A DNA stretch of 64,000 bases from Ensifer adhaerens (lineage in GTDB: Bacteria > Pseudomonadota > Alphaproteobacteria > Rhizobiales > Rhizobiaceae): assembly GCF_001270265.1 (NCBI RefSeq), contig NZ_LGAP01000023.1:1-64000 (forward strand), read 5' to 3'. Below the pieces are notes generated by a model, which ran no database searches, had not been told where the DNA came from, and saw only the letters and a program-made list of their open reading frames with translations. This document shows, piece after piece, positions 25,476 through 34,685 of the stretch (position 1 is its first letter; every line of letters begins with the position of its first letter). The position numbers and the translations under genes were made by a program.

Positions 25476-26849
25476 ATGATTCACTGGAAAATCGGAACTG
25501 CTGCGCTTCTCTGCGCGGCATTAGCGGGCGGCAGTGCGGCGTTCCTTGCGGCGACGCCACTCTTCGCGCAAGAAACCGTGAAGCTCGAGCTCTGGTCGCG
25601 TCAGGATCCGTCGGGGCCGCTGCGTCCGGGCAATGTGATCAAGGCTGCCGAGCGGCTGAACAAGGAACTCGAGGCCGAGGGCTCTCCCAAGCGCGTCGAG
25701 GTTGCCGTGCGCGAGAGCCCTGCCAAGGGCTTCGACGACGACGCGCTGCAACTTCTCAAGGTATTCGGCATCGGTGAAGGCCCCGATATTTTCATCGCCG
25801 CGCACGAATGGATCTGCGCCTTCCAGGAGGATGGCTTCGTTCTGAAGCTCGACGACTATATCACCAAATACCCTCAACACTTCGGCACGATCTTTCCGAC
25901 GCTCTGGCCATCGGCGAAGTGTCCGGACGGCACCTATGCAATTCCTCAGGACGCCGAGGCAAGGATGTTCTTCTACAACAAGAAGCTCCTGCGCGAGGCC
26001 GGCTACGACGCTGCCTTCGTCGACGCCATGCCTGAGCGGGCGTTGTCGGGCGACCTGACGATGGACGAGGTGCTGGAGATCGCCAAGCAGGTCGTCGACA
26101 AGACAAAAGCGCAATACGGTGTGCTTCACCGGCCGAACAAGGGGCCGGACTACATCATGGTCTTCCAGGCCTACGGCAGCGACTTCGTCGATCCGGCAAC
26201 CGGCAAACTGCTCCTCGAGCGAGACAAGCTCACTGCCGCCTTCGGCTGGTTCGAGCGCGGAGTGAAGGAACGGGTCATCCCGGCCAACAATACGGCGATG
26301 GAATTCGATGCGCTGCGCAAGGAATTCTACACCGGCAATGCCGCGTTCTGGATGTACGGCATCTGGGATCTCGGTAGCGTCGCATTCCCGACCTACGGTC
26401 TGCCGCAGGACGAAAAGGCCTTCTTCGCGGATTGGGGCTGGATTGCCGGGCCGGCACCCCAGAAGGGCGGCTCGCCGGTCACTCTGACCCATCCGATCGT
26501 CTATGCCATCGCCGCCGACACGAAGGAGCCGGAACTCGCCGTGCGTCTGCTTGGCCACGCTTCGGCGGCCGACCTCAACACCGACCACGCGGTCACAACG
26601 ACGCATCTCGGCATCAAACCCGAGCAACTCGAAGACCCGCGTTATGCCAAGGCCTGGCCGCTCGCCAAGGCAACCGAACTGCTCAAGATCACCAAGTTCC
26701 TGCCGAACAACTCGCAGTTCGGCGACCTCAACGGCATCATCTATGCCGCAATTCAAGGCATAGAGTCGGGGCGGTTGACAGCGGAGAAGGCAGCCGATTT
26801 CGTCATCGAGGAGGCGTCGTCCACCCTCGAGGACGTGACCGTCAAATAG
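25476..26849 (+). CDS. ABC importer substrate-binding protein, family 1 (sugar/glycerol-phosphate class)
   Basis: A 457-residue periplasmic binding protein with an N-terminal signal peptide (hydrophobic stretch AALLCAALAGGSAAFLAA, cut after LFAQ). It has the two-lobe family 1 fold (GIGEGPDIFIAAHEWICAFQ, RMFFYNKKLLREAGYD). GGAGG lies upstream of the ATG. It is somewhat longer than MalE-type proteins. It is the first gene of an operon with two permeases, an ATPase and a glycerophosphodiesterase, so the ligand may be a glycerophosphodiester or glycoside thereof, as for UgpB (inference). Confidence 0.87.
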   Translation: MIHWKIGTAALLCAALAGGSAAFLAATPLFAQETVKLELWSRQDPSGPLRPGNVIKAAERLNKELEAEGSPKRVEVAVRESPAKGFDDDALQLLKVFGIGEGPDIFIAAHEWICAFQEDGFVLKLDDYITKYPQHFGTIFPTLWPSAKCPDGTYAIPQDAEARMFFYNKKLLREAGYDAAFVDAMPERALSGDLTMDEVLEIAKQVVDKTKAQYGVLHRPNKGPDYIMVFQAYGSDFVDPATGKLLLERDKLTAAFGWFERGVKERVIPANNTAMEFDALRKEFYTGNAAFWMYGIWDLGSVAFPTYGLPQDEKAFFADWGWIAGPAPQKGGSPVTLTHPIVYAIAADTKEPELAVRLLGHASAADLNTDHAVTTTHLGIKPEQLEDPRYAKAWPLAKATELLKITKFLPNNSQFGDLNGIIYAAIQGIESGRLTAEKAADFVIEEASSTLEDVTVK

Positions 26850-26924
26850 GTCTGATCGGTCTCGCGATCGTCGATCCGGCGCGCCCAGGTCGACGGCTGC
26901 GAGGTCCGGCGTGCGAGCCAAACG

Positions 26925-27878
26925 ATGACGTCGATAGCAGATGAACTCACGATAGAGCGGCGCGGCCATTCAGGCTCGGCGGCGCGCAGGCGCACCAACT
27001 TTGTGATCTTTCTCGGCCCGGCGGTCGTCCTGACGGTCCTCTTCTTCGTCGTCCCCGTGGTCATCGATATCGCAGTGTCGTTCACCGACCTCAGCCGGTC
27101 GCTGCGCATCAGCGAGTTCACCACCGAGCAGTACGAGAAGGTATTTCGAACTGATCGCCGGTTGTCGCAGGTCATAGGACTGACTTTCATCTACGTCTTC
27201 GGCACGCTGGCGATCTTCAACGTCACCTTTGGCCTAATCCTCGCCGTCACCACCACGGCGATCAGGAATGTATCCGGCAGCTTCTTCCGGGGTGTGTGGC
27301 TGCTGCCGCGGATGAGCCCGTCCGTCCTTTACATCCTGCTCTGGCTGTGGGCGGTGAGCCCCACTGAAGCCGGCCTCGTAAACCAGGTCCTGATGCAGGC
27401 GTTCGGTCTCGATGCGCCGCTCGACCTGCTTACATCGGCGCCGATCGCTCTCATCATCATCTCTAACGGTTTCATCGGCGCTTCGATGGGAATGATCATT
27501 TTCACCTCCGCAATCCGCGGGATCCCGGAGCACCTGTTCCACGCCGCCGCAGTGGACGGCGCCGGGACGTTCGCAAAGATTCGCTTCATCACCCTGCCCG
27601 CGCTGCGTTGGCCGATCAGCTTTGTAACGATATACCAGACGCTCTCGCTGCTGGTGAGCTTCGAATACATCCTGCTGCTCACCAAGGGCGGTCCGTTCTA
27701 CGACACGACGGTCTATGCACTTTACGTGTACCGTCGCGCCTTCGAGAGCGGCCAATACGGCTACGGGGCCGCGCTGGCGCTTTTTCTCATCGTCATCGGC
27801 GTAGTCGTCGCGCTCATCGGCTGGCGCTTTTTCGATATGGAGCGCCTGCTGCAGCGCCCGCGAATCGAGGTGCATTGA
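26925..27878 (+). CDS. ABC importer permease, MalF/UgpA type
   Basis: A 317-residue permease with six predicted helices (first VIFLGPAVVLTVLFFVVPVV). The C-terminal EAA loop reads HAAAVDGAGTFAKIRFITLP. The stop is followed one base later by the next permease start, so the two are cotranslated. Together with that permease it forms the membrane channel of the importer. Confidence 0.88.
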   Translation: MTSIADELTIERRGHSGSAARRRTNFVIFLGPAVVLTVLFFVVPVVIDIAVSFTDLSRSLRISEFTTEQYEKVFRTDRRLSQVIGLTFIYVFGTLAIFNVTFGLILAVTTTAIRNVSGSFFRGVWLLPRMSPSVLYILLWLWAVSPTEAGLVNQVLMQAFGLDAPLDLLTSAPIALIIISNGFIGASMGMIIFTSAIRGIPEHLFHAAAVDGAGTFAKIRFITLPALRWPISFVTIYQTLSLLVSFEYILLLTKGGPFYDTTVYALYVYRRAFESGQYGYGAALALFLIVIGVVVALIGWRFFDMERLLQRPRIEVH

Positions 27879-27879
27879 G

Positions 27880-28980
27880 ATGGTCACGCAACATATCCCC
27901 ATGGCGTCCACTGCGGCATCGGAGCCGACGGTCGATTGGGATGCATTGGCAGCACGGGCGCGTGCCGTCCGGCGTACCAAGGCTGTCGTCCTCTACGCCT
28001 TCCTCATCGCCGTGTCGGTGCCGATCATCCTGCCCTATTTCTGGCTCGTCACGATCGCCTTCTCGGCAAAAACGGGCGTCGCCGAGACCGCGGTTCTGTG
28101 GCGCTCGATGGCGGTGTTTGTGCCGGCCGTCGTCGCCTTCTGGCTGACTGCCGCGCTCGCGCAAAGCCGGCGTCAGTTATGGATCGGCATTGCGGCGGTT
28201 GCCGCGATTGCTGTCTTCGCCTTCGTCCTGTCGGTCGGCCCCGACCTGCACCTCGGCAATTTCATCTTTCTGTGGGAGCCGGACTTCGCCTCGGTGGTGC
28301 GGTCGCGGGTCGGGGAAATCAAAGGCGCGGTGCAGTTTCCCAACGTCTGGCATGCCTTCGGTAACTCGATCCTGATCGCCGGCGCACAGACCGCCATCGT
28401 CGTTACCGTCGCCTCATTGGCAGCCTACTACCTGTCGCGCTTCCAGTTCCCCGGCCGCTCCTCGATGCTGCGCTCGCTTCTGGTGCTCCATGCTTTCCCG
28501 GTGCTGACGCTGATCGTGCCGATGTTTCTGATGCTCTACTGGATAGGACTCCTCGACACGCTTTACGGCGTCATCCTCGTACTTGTCGCCTTCGAGCTGC
28601 CGTTCGCGATTTTCATCATGAAGGGCTTCTTCGACGCAGTGCCGTGGGACATCGAGATGAGCGCGCTGACCGACGGCGCGTCACGGCGGCAGGCATTCGT
28701 GAGCGTGGTGCTGCCGCAGGTGAGGAACGGCATCCTCGCCATCGCGGTCTTCACCTTCATCCGCGGCTGGGAAGAGTACATCTTCGTGTTCACGTTCCTG
28801 ATCAGGAACAGCAACTGGACAATGAGCCTCTACATGTACTGGGTGCGCGACGATGTCATGGGCGTCGACTACGGCGTCGTCTCTGCGGTCGGCGTCTTCT
28901 ACCTTGTCCCGAGTCTCATCCTCTACATGGCCGCGCAGCGTTATCTCATGCAGATGTCGATCGGCGGCGTGAAGGGCTGA
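27880..28980 (+). CDS. ABC importer permease, MalG/UgpE type, with N-terminal insertion
   Basis: A 366-residue permease, longer than the usual 270-300 for this class. After the first helix (VLYAFLIAVSVPIILPYFWL) there is an extra block of about 90 residues containing two more hydrophobic segments (VFVPAVVAFWLTAALAQ and LWIGIAAVAAIAVFAFVL). The standard core then follows. The EAA loop reads EMSALTDGASRRQAFVSVVL. It ends five bases before the ATPase start. The inserted helices are unusual and may pair with the regulatory or binding component. The class is otherwise clear. Confidence 0.87.
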   Translation: MVTQHIPMASTAASEPTVDWDALAARARAVRRTKAVVLYAFLIAVSVPIILPYFWLVTIAFSAKTGVAETAVLWRSMAVFVPAVVAFWLTAALAQSRRQLWIGIAAVAAIAVFAFVLSVGPDLHLGNFIFLWEPDFASVVRSRVGEIKGAVQFPNVWHAFGNSILIAGAQTAIVVTVASLAAYYLSRFQFPGRSSMLRSLLVLHAFPVLTLIVPMFLMLYWIGLLDTLYGVILVLVAFELPFAIFIMKGFFDAVPWDIEMSALTDGASRRQAFVSVVLPQVRNGILAIAVFTFIRGWEEYIFVFTFLIRNSNWTMSLYMYWVRDDVMGVDYGVVSAVGVFYLVPSLILYMAAQRYLMQMSIGGVKG

Positions 28981-28985
28981 CGAAA

Positions 28986-30050
28986 ATGGCGAAGATCGAG
29001 TTCCGTAACGTGGTGAAGCGCTTCGGTGCCGTCGAGGTGATCCCCGATATGAACCTCGTCATTGAGGACGGCGAGTTCGTCGCACTGCTCGGCCCTTCCG
29101 GCTGCGGCAAGTCTACGAGCCTGTTCATGCTCGCCGGTATCTATCTTCCGAGCGGCGGCGAGCTCCTCTTTGACGGCCATATCGTCAACGAAGTAGAGGC
29201 ACGCGACCGGAATGTCGGCATCGTCTTTCAATCCTACGCGCTCTACCCGCACATGAGCGTGCGCGACAACATCCTGTTTCCATTGCGCTTCAAGAAAACG
29301 CCACGCGACGAAGCTCTCGCGAAGGTGAAGGCCGCCGCGGACCTTGTCCGTGTTGCGGAACTGCTGGACCGTCGTCCCAGTGAGCTTTCCGGTGGCCAGC
29401 AGCAGCGCGTCGCCCTTGCACGCGCCCTCGTGAAGGAGCCGCAGTTGCTGCTCCTCGACGAGCCGCTCTCCAATCTAGACGCTTCGCTTCGCCTTTCGAT
29501 GCGGACCGAGATCAAGTCGCTGCACGCGCAACTCGGCGTGACGACCGTCCTCGTCACGCATGATCAGATCGAGGCGACGACAATGGCCGATCGTATCATC
29601 TGCATGCGCGCCGGCCGGATCGAGCAGGTAGGGACGCCGGACGACCTCTATCTCAGGCCATCGAGCCTGTTCGTTGCCGGCTTCATCGGCTCGCCGCCCA
29701 TCAACCTCATTGCCGGCGAAGCCGAGGCCGGCACGGTCACCGTGGATGGCGCCAGATTTCTGGTCGAGGGCGCGTCCGGGGCGCTGACAGTCGGGCTGAG
29801 GCCGGAGCACCTCAGAATCGGTGATACCGGCTTCGCCGGCCGTATCGCGCAGATCGAGCCGATGGGCCGCGAAATCCTCTATGTCGTCGAAACCGGCATG
29901 GGCGCCGTGCGCGTGCTTGAACAGGGTTCGTCCGCCGGGTACTCGACTGGCGAGCAGGTAAAGATCGGTTTCCTGCCCGAGAACTCGCTTGTGTTCGAGA
30001 CGGCGCGACAGAAGCTCATTGCGGGCGCGCATGTTCGTGCACCGGCGTGA
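28986..30050 (+). CDS. ABC importer ATPase, MalK/UgpC type
   Basis: A 354-residue ATPase: Walker [11 protein letters not shown]-loop [13 protein letters not shown], signature LSGGQQQRVALARAL, Walker [13 protein letters not shown], and H-loop VLVTHDQIEATTMADRI. A C-terminal TOBE regulatory domain of about 110 residues contains VGLRPEHLRIG. Start 28986 is the ATG five bases after the permease stop. The last bases overlap the possible GTG start of the glycerophosphodiesterase, so the latter belongs to this operon. Confidence 0.92.
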   Translation: MAKIEFRNVVKRFGAVEVIPDMNLVIEDGEFVALLGPSGCGKSTSLFMLAGIYLPSGGELLFDGHIVNEVEARDRNVGIVFQSYALYPHMSVRDNILFPLRFKKTPRDEALAKVKAAADLVRVAELLDRRPSELSGGQQQRVALARALVKEPQLLLLDEPLSNLDASLRLSMRTEIKSLHAQLGVTTVLVTHDQIEATTMADRIICMRAGRIEQVGTPDDLYLRPSSLFVAGFIGSPPINLIAGEAEAGTVTVDGARFLVEGASGALTVGLRPEHLRIGDTGFAGRIAQIEPMGREILYVVETGMGAVRVLEQGSSAGYSTGEQVKIGFLPENSLVFETARQKLIAGAHVRAPA

Positions 30051-30106
30051 CACGATCGAGCGACAGCCGCCCCATTTCTCGGTGGGGGGAGGAGAAGGGC
30101 GCGCCG

Positions 30107-30976
30107 GTGGCAGCGTTTGAGACAAGCAACCAGACGTCGAACGCGCCGGTGGCCGTCGAGGGTCCATATGGCCCTGTCCGCCTCAAGTGGCACAAATTAC
30201 GCACGCACCTCGCCGAGGCGCCCTTCAAGCGGTCGAACCTCGCCCTCGGCTGGCAGCTCGGCGCGAGCCTCGAGGTCGACATACTCGGCACCGCCGATGG
30301 CCGCTTCGCCGTTCTCCACGATGCGACGCTCGGTCCATCGACGACCGGCCGCGGCCGCGTTCCGCGCATGCCGATCGCAGCGATGGTGGGGCTTTTTCAC
30401 CGGGACGCAGCAGGCGCCCCCGATCCCGATGCGCCGGTCCTGTCGCTCGCCGAACTCGTGGCCCCGCTTCCAAGGCTACCGAGAGCGCCATTGGCCAACC
30501 TTCAGCTCGATCTCAAGCTGCTCGAAGGACACACGCTTCCGGATTCGGCGGTCACCGATGCCGCAGCGGCCGTCGCCGGGCTAGCGGACGCCATCGTCGT
30601 CGGTTCGCATCATTTGGATGATGCACGCCGTCTCGCCGCGGCCATTCCCGGAGCCCGGCTCGGCTACGATCCAATGCTGGCGGTTTCCCGCCAGCGAGAC
30701 CTGCGCGATCCAGAGCGGTTGCTGCGCCACATCGAGCGGCGCAGCACCGGCATGAGTCTTGCCTACCTCCGGTTCGATGCCATTGTTGCCGCGGAAAACC
30801 AGGGCTTTCCCCTCGTTGCGCGCCTGCTCGACCTCGGCATTGAGACGGACGCCTGGACGGTCAATCCCGGCCGGGACATCAATGACCCCATCCTGCGTAC
30901 GCTCGTGGGGGCGAAAGTGCGCCAGATCACGACCGATGTTCCGAGCGAGATCTTCCGCCTGATCCGTTCGCTGTGA
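30107..30976 (+). CDS. Glycerophosphodiester phosphodiesterase-family protein
   Basis: A 289-residue cytoplasmic GDPD-like TIM barrel. Motifs include LGWQLGASLEVDILGTADG, where Glu and Asp bind metal, FAVLHDATLG with the catalytic His, LQLDLKLLEG and a C-terminal VRQITTDVPSEIFRL. The start is GTG 30107, with GGAGAAG about ten bases upstream; a GTG at 30047 overlapping the ATPase stop would add 20 residues. The usual N-terminal HRG motif is replaced by RLKWHKLRTHLAEAP, so one general acid/base residue is altered. It is the fifth gene of the importer operon and presumably cleaves the imported diester to sn-glycerol-3-phosphate and an alcohol (inference). Confidence 0.75.
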   Translation: MAAFETSNQTSNAPVAVEGPYGPVRLKWHKLRTHLAEAPFKRSNLALGWQLGASLEVDILGTADGRFAVLHDATLGPSTTGRGRVPRMPIAAMVGLFHRDAAGAPDPDAPVLSLAELVAPLPRLPRAPLANLQLDLKLLEGHTLPDSAVTDAAAAVAGLADAIVVGSHHLDDARRLAAAIPGARLGYDPMLAVSRQRDLRDPERLLRHIERRSTGMSLAYLRFDAIVAAENQGFPLVARLLDLGIETDAWTVNPGRDINDPILRTLVGAKVRQITTDVPSEIFRLIRSL

Positions 30977-31572
30977 GCACGGCTCATCCCGGGCGTTCCG
31001 TGCGAGCCACCGGAGCGGGGTTGGGTGCTCCACAGGTTCTAGCAACCTGAAAGAACCGGCTCACAATCCCTCGCCTTGAGCGGATTAGAACCTGCGATCT
31101 CGGTTAGAAATCAGCCAATTCGGTGACAACTGCTGCTTTTCACCACTCAAAGTCTCTCGGCCAGTGTCTCTGGCTTTGACAAAGAACAGAAGATTGTGCT
31201 TAGCGTCCTCAGTCCTAGGACACAGGACAGTCACCTTTGTCGAAACCGCCGAGGCGATAACCGCTGATCTGATGGTGAATGTTCTCAAGCAATTGCATGA
31301 GAATTTGCGCGAGCAGTTTCCAAGAGGGTCCGCCAGCGTCCTCCTCATCCATTGGACAGGGCGCAATTCCATCACCGTGCCTCCCTGGAACAAGCCAGAA
31401 AACTCTAGCCCCCATCCAGAAACCTGCAGCGGTTCACTTCCGGCGGTCCAGATATCTGGGACGATTCAAAGCGACCAGAAAATGTATGGCGCCCACGGCC
31501 AGAAGATACCGCGTTCTGCACGTCGGTTTGGGCGAACTGTCGTCAGTGGTCGCCGTTGAGGCTAGCGCCGAC
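30977..31572. other. Intergenic region between two converging operons, no gene recognised
   Basis: About 600 bases after the glycerophosphodiesterase and before the end of the leftward LacI gene. Open frames on both strands (for example 31164-31559 rightward, 31085-31393 leftward) have no ribosome site and no domain I recognise. Composition is less GC-rich than the flanks, as in degraded DNA. No tRNA, hairpin terminator with a T tract, or transposase motif was seen. Confidence 0.4.
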
Positions 31573-32634
31573 TTAAGGCGTCTCGCTGTCGCGGGCTGGT
31601 CCCGTTGACGAGCGCTCAACCAGATGGCATGCCAATTCTATGCGCCGTGAAGGCATTGGAACGCCTGAGAGGTTATCCCTTAGAAGGCCGAGCGCGACCG
31701 AGCCGATTTCGCGCATCGGTATGTGCATCGTCGTCAGCGGTGGATTGAGGAACGCCGCCTGCGGCAGGTCGTCCATGCCCATGACCGAGACGTCGCCTGG
31801 AACCGAAAAGCCCTTCTGCTGGATGCCAAGCATGGCGCCCACGGCGAGGCTGTCGCCGGCGGCAAGCACCGCGGTGAAATCCAGTCCCCGCTCGGCGATC
31901 CGTTGCATGACCGCCTGCGCTGCCAGTTCCGGCAGCCAATCCTCGACGGTGACGAGCATGTCGTCGGTAACAGGCAAACCTTTCGCCAGGAGCCCATCGC
32001 GCCAGCCTTCATAGCGTCGCTCGATCGTGCGGCGCCCCGGCCGCATCAAAAACAAAATGCGCTCGTGGCCGAGCTCGATCAGGTGGTCCGTCGCCAACCG
32101 CGCGCTCGAGCGGTTGCAGGGCGTGACACTCGATAGCCGCATATAGGGGTCGTCGCTGTTGAGCAGCACCACCGGCTTGTCGAAGCCGCGGGTTGCAGCG
32201 AGCATGCCCTCGTCATCGATGGTGAGAAACAGCAAGCCAGCAACCTGTTCGTCCGCCTGCGCCTCGGCGAGAACCGCCAACTCTTCGCTTTGGTTCGCAA
32301 TCGGCCGCGTGACGATTTCGAGGTCGAGCGCCTGCGCCCTCTCCTTTAGGCCCTCCAACACGTAATGCGTGAATTGATTGCGCACATAGTCGATCATGGC
32401 AGCGCTTGACGCCGCGACGATGACTTTCTGTCCGGCGACTGCGGTCGGCACGACATAGTTGGCGTTCTTCGCCGCCTCCAGCACCCGCTGACGGATTTCC
32501 GCACGCACGCCCTTTTCACCCGCAAGGGCGCGGGAGGCGGTGCTCAAGGAAACACCGCAGGCTTCGGCAATGTCCTCCAGCCGAACGCGCTTGCTCTTCT
32601 TGCCGCGTTTGCCGGGCAGCGGTTTTGCGATCAT
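31573..32634 (-). CDS. LacI-family regulator of the uronide locus
   Basis: A 353-residue LacI/GalR regulator. The helix-turn-helix lies at about residues 18-45 (RLEDIAEACGVSLSTASRAL) and an effector domain follows. ATG 32634 is chosen because GGGAGG lies five bases upstream; a longer frame to 32682 lacks a ribosome site. It is divergent from the GH105/Kdu/ABC operon. The 117-nt gap holds a TTGCGCAA palindrome (32675-32682) and GAAAAATTTTC (32661-32671). Likely role: derepression when a uronide intermediate accumulates. Confidence 0.88.
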   Translation of the reverse strand: MIAKPLPGKRGKKSKRVRLEDIAEACGVSLSTASRALAGEKGVRAEIRQRVLEAAKNANYVVPTAVAGQKVIVAASSAAMIDYVRNQFTHYVLEGLKERAQALDLEIVTRPIANQSEELAVLAEAQADEQVAGLLFLTIDDEGMLAATRGFDKPVVLLNSDDPYMRLSSVTPCNRSSARLATDHLIELGHERILFLMRPGRRTIERRYEGWRDGLLAKGLPVTDDMLVTVEDWLPELAAQAVMQRIAERGLDFTAVLAAGDSLAVGAMLGIQQKGFSVPGDVSVMGMDDLPQAAFLNPPLTTMHIPMREIGSVALGLLRDNLSGVPMPSRRIELACHLVERSSTGPARDSETP

Positions 32635-32660
32635 GCGATCCTCCCTTGCCACAAGAATGG

Positions 32661-32682
32661 GAAAAATTTTCATGTTGCGCAA
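32661..32682. promoter_or_regulatory. Palindromes in the LacI/GH105 divergent promoter
   Basis: GAAAAATTTTC (32661-32671) is symmetric about its centre base, and TTGCGCAA (32675-32682) is a perfect palindrome with the central CG step typical of LacI-family operators. They sit between the regulator and the GH105 gene. Operator function is inferred. Confidence 0.5.
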
Positions 32683-32751
32683 GAAAAAACGTCATGCCCT
32701 TATCTCCCTCAAGAAAGCCGAGGGAAGAGCGGCAGAAAACGGAGGAGCGCC

Positions 32752-33852
32752 ATGGGCCTGAATGCCCACGACATTCGCATTGGTCTCGATCGTCTTGTCG
32801 GCGGCATGACCGGTCTCAAGCATGACGGTCGGTTCGACGAGCCGAACCTCGACGGGACCGCGGGCGACTACATCAGCTTCGACAGCTGGGAATGGCCGCA
32901 GGGCGTCGGCCTTTATGGCCTGATCAAGCTCTGGCAGTTCACCGGCCGCGACGACATCCGCCAGCTTATTGAAGGCTGGTACGAAGGACGCCTTGCCGCC
33001 GGGCTTCCGGAACTCAACGTCAACACGACCGCGCCGATGCTCGGTCTCTCGGTGCTCTGGGCCAAATCCAGGACCCCCCGCTGGAAGCCGCTGCTCGACG
33101 ACTGGGCAAACCGGGTGATGAGCGAGATGGGTCGCACCCCGGAAGGCGGTTTCGAGCACCACGTCTCCGACAAGGTCAACGACAACGAGCTCTGGGACGA
33201 CACGCTCTATATGGTCGCCCTCTTCCTCGCCTCCTACGGCCAGGCAAGCGGCCGGCGCGAACTCGTCGACGAGGCATCGCGGCAGTTTCTGGTGCATGCC
33301 CGCTACCTCGCCGACACGCAGTCGGGCCTCTGGTTCCACGGCTGGACCTTCGACGGCCGGCACAATTTTGCCCGCGCCCGCTGGGCGCGTGGCAATGCCT
33401 GGATCACCGCCGGCATGCTCGATTTCTTCGACCTCGCGGAGATCGCCCCACCGGTCAAGGAATACCTGCGCGGCGTGCTCGTGACCCAAGTCGAGGCGCT
33501 GCTGCCGCTGCAGACAGCGTCCGGTGCCTGGCGCACGCTGCTCGACGACGCGAGTTCCTACGAAGAGATCTCCGCGACGGCCGGCATCGGCTATGGGCTG
33601 CTGAAGGGCTACCGCCTGGGCTACGGCACCCCGGCCTGGCGAAGCGCCGGTCTGCGCGCGCTGGAAGCGGTGATGCACAACATCGATGAAAGCGGCACCG
33701 TGCTCAACGTTTCCTACGGCACCCGCATGGGCCACGATCTGCAATTCTACAAGGACATCCCAATTCAGCCGACCGGCTATGGCCAGGCACTGGCAATCCT
33801 GTGCCTTTCCGAAGCCCTGCAGCATGTCGGCGCGGAAGGACAGGCAGCATGA
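32752..33852 (+). CDS. Unsaturated uronyl hydrolase, GH105/GH88 type (YteR-like)
   Basis: A 366-residue cytoplasmic (alpha/alpha)6-barrel hydrolase. The conserved acid region NELWDDTLYMVALFLA holds Asp149/Asp150, matching the catalytic Asp of YteR-type enzymes. WPQGVGLYGL near residue 48 and RARWARGNAW further on are typical. GH105 enzymes hydrate the C4-C5 double bond of unsaturated uronosyl residues left by lyases, releasing 4-deoxy-5-hexosulose-uronate. GGAGG lies upstream of the ATG. The next gene, kduI, overlaps by 4 nt and uses exactly that product. Rhamnogalacturonan- versus other uronide-derived substrates cannot be told from sequence alone. Confidence 0.87.
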   Translation: MGLNAHDIRIGLDRLVGGMTGLKHDGRFDEPNLDGTAGDYISFDSWEWPQGVGLYGLIKLWQFTGRDDIRQLIEGWYEGRLAAGLPELNVNTTAPMLGLSVLWAKSRTPRWKPLLDDWANRVMSEMGRTPEGGFEHHVSDKVNDNELWDDTLYMVALFLASYGQASGRRELVDEASRQFLVHARYLADTQSGLWFHGWTFDGRHNFARARWARGNAWITAGMLDFFDLAEIAPPVKEYLRGVLVTQVEALLPLQTASGAWRTLLDDASSYEEISATAGIGYGLLKGYRLGYGTPAWRSAGLRALEAVMHNIDESGTVLNVSYGTRMGHDLQFYKDIPIQPTGYGQALAILCLSEALQHVGAEGQAA

Positions 33853-34685
33853 CGATGAAGGTTCTCTACGGGGCCAATCCCGAAGACATCAAGACCTACG
33901 ACACGGCGCGGCTTCGCCGCGAGTTCCTGATCAGCGATCTCTTTGCAGCGGATGCGGTGAACTTCACCTACACCCATGTCGACCGCCTTATCCTTGGTGG
34001 CGCCATGCCCAAGAGCAAGAGCGTAGCCTTCGGCTCCGGCGACGATATCGGCACGCCCTATCTGCTTTCGGCTCGCGAGATGGGCATTGCCAATCTCGGC
34101 GGCACCGGGACGGTCACCGTCGACGGAAAGAGCTTCGTGCTCGAGAACCGCGACGTGCTCTATGTCGGGCGTGGCGCGAAGGAGATCGTCGTTGCAAGCG
34201 AGTCCGCTGATCGTCCGGCGCGCTACTACATGAATTCGGTGCCCGCAGGCGTTGATCTGCCACACCGGCTGGTCAAGAAATCAGAGGCAAAGGCGCTCGA
34301 ACTCGGCGACGTCAAGCGCTCGAACAAGCGCCGTCTCGTCATGTACATCCATCCGGAAGTCATGCCCTCGTGCCTGCTCCTGATGGGCATTACCGACCTT
34401 GCCGAAGGCAGCGCCTGGAACACCATGCCGCCTCATGTGCACGAGCGGCGGATGGAGGCCTATTGCTACTTCGACATGGCACCGGAGGACCGCATCGTCC
34501 ACGTGATGGGAGAGCCGGACGAGACCCGGCACTTGATCGTCGCCGACGGCGACGCGGTGCTTTCTCCGGCCTGGTCGATCCACATGGGCGCCGGCACCGG
34601 TCCCTATGCCTTCGTCTGGGGCATGACCGGCGAAAACCAGGAATATAACGACGTAAACCCCGTAGCCTTGGCCGAGCTGAAATGA
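33849..34685 (+). CDS. kduI: 5-keto-4-deoxyuronate isomerase
   Basis: A 278-residue KduI of standard length. The zinc ligands His196, His198, Glu203 and His245 are all present (MPPHVHERRMEAYCYFDM and SIHMGAGT), the same numbering as in the Escherichia coli enzyme as I recall it. It converts 5-keto-4-deoxyuronate to 3-deoxy-D-glycero-2,5-hexodiulosonate in the cytoplasm. The start overlaps the GH105 stop (ATGA), and its stop overlaps the next gene start, so three genes are translationally coupled. KduD, the next enzyme, is at 41902-42660. Confidence 0.95.
   Translation: MTMKVLYGANPEDIKTYDTARLRREFLISDLFAADAVNFTYTHVDRLILGGAMPKSKSVAFGSGDDIGTPYLLSAREMGIANLGGTGTVTVDGKSFVLENRDVLYVGRGAKEIVVASESADRPARYYMNSVPAGVDLPHRLVKKSEAKALELGDVKRSNKRRLVMYIHPEVMPSCLLLMGITDLAEGSAWNTMPPHVHERRMEAYCYFDMAPEDRIVHVMGEPDETRHLIVADGDAVLSPAWSIHMGAGTGPYAFVWGMTGENQEYNDVNPVALAELK

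Noticed and set aside
25521-26969. 482-codon open frame on the minus strand
   Set aside because: It is the exact antisense shadow of the binding-protein and permease genes; composition is Arg/Glu/Asp-biased as expected for high-GC shadows, with no ribosome site or domain.
31085-31559. Overlapping frames on both strands between the GDPD and LacI genes
   Set aside because: Neither strand shows a start with ribosome site or a domain; neither could be preferred, so the region is reported as empty.
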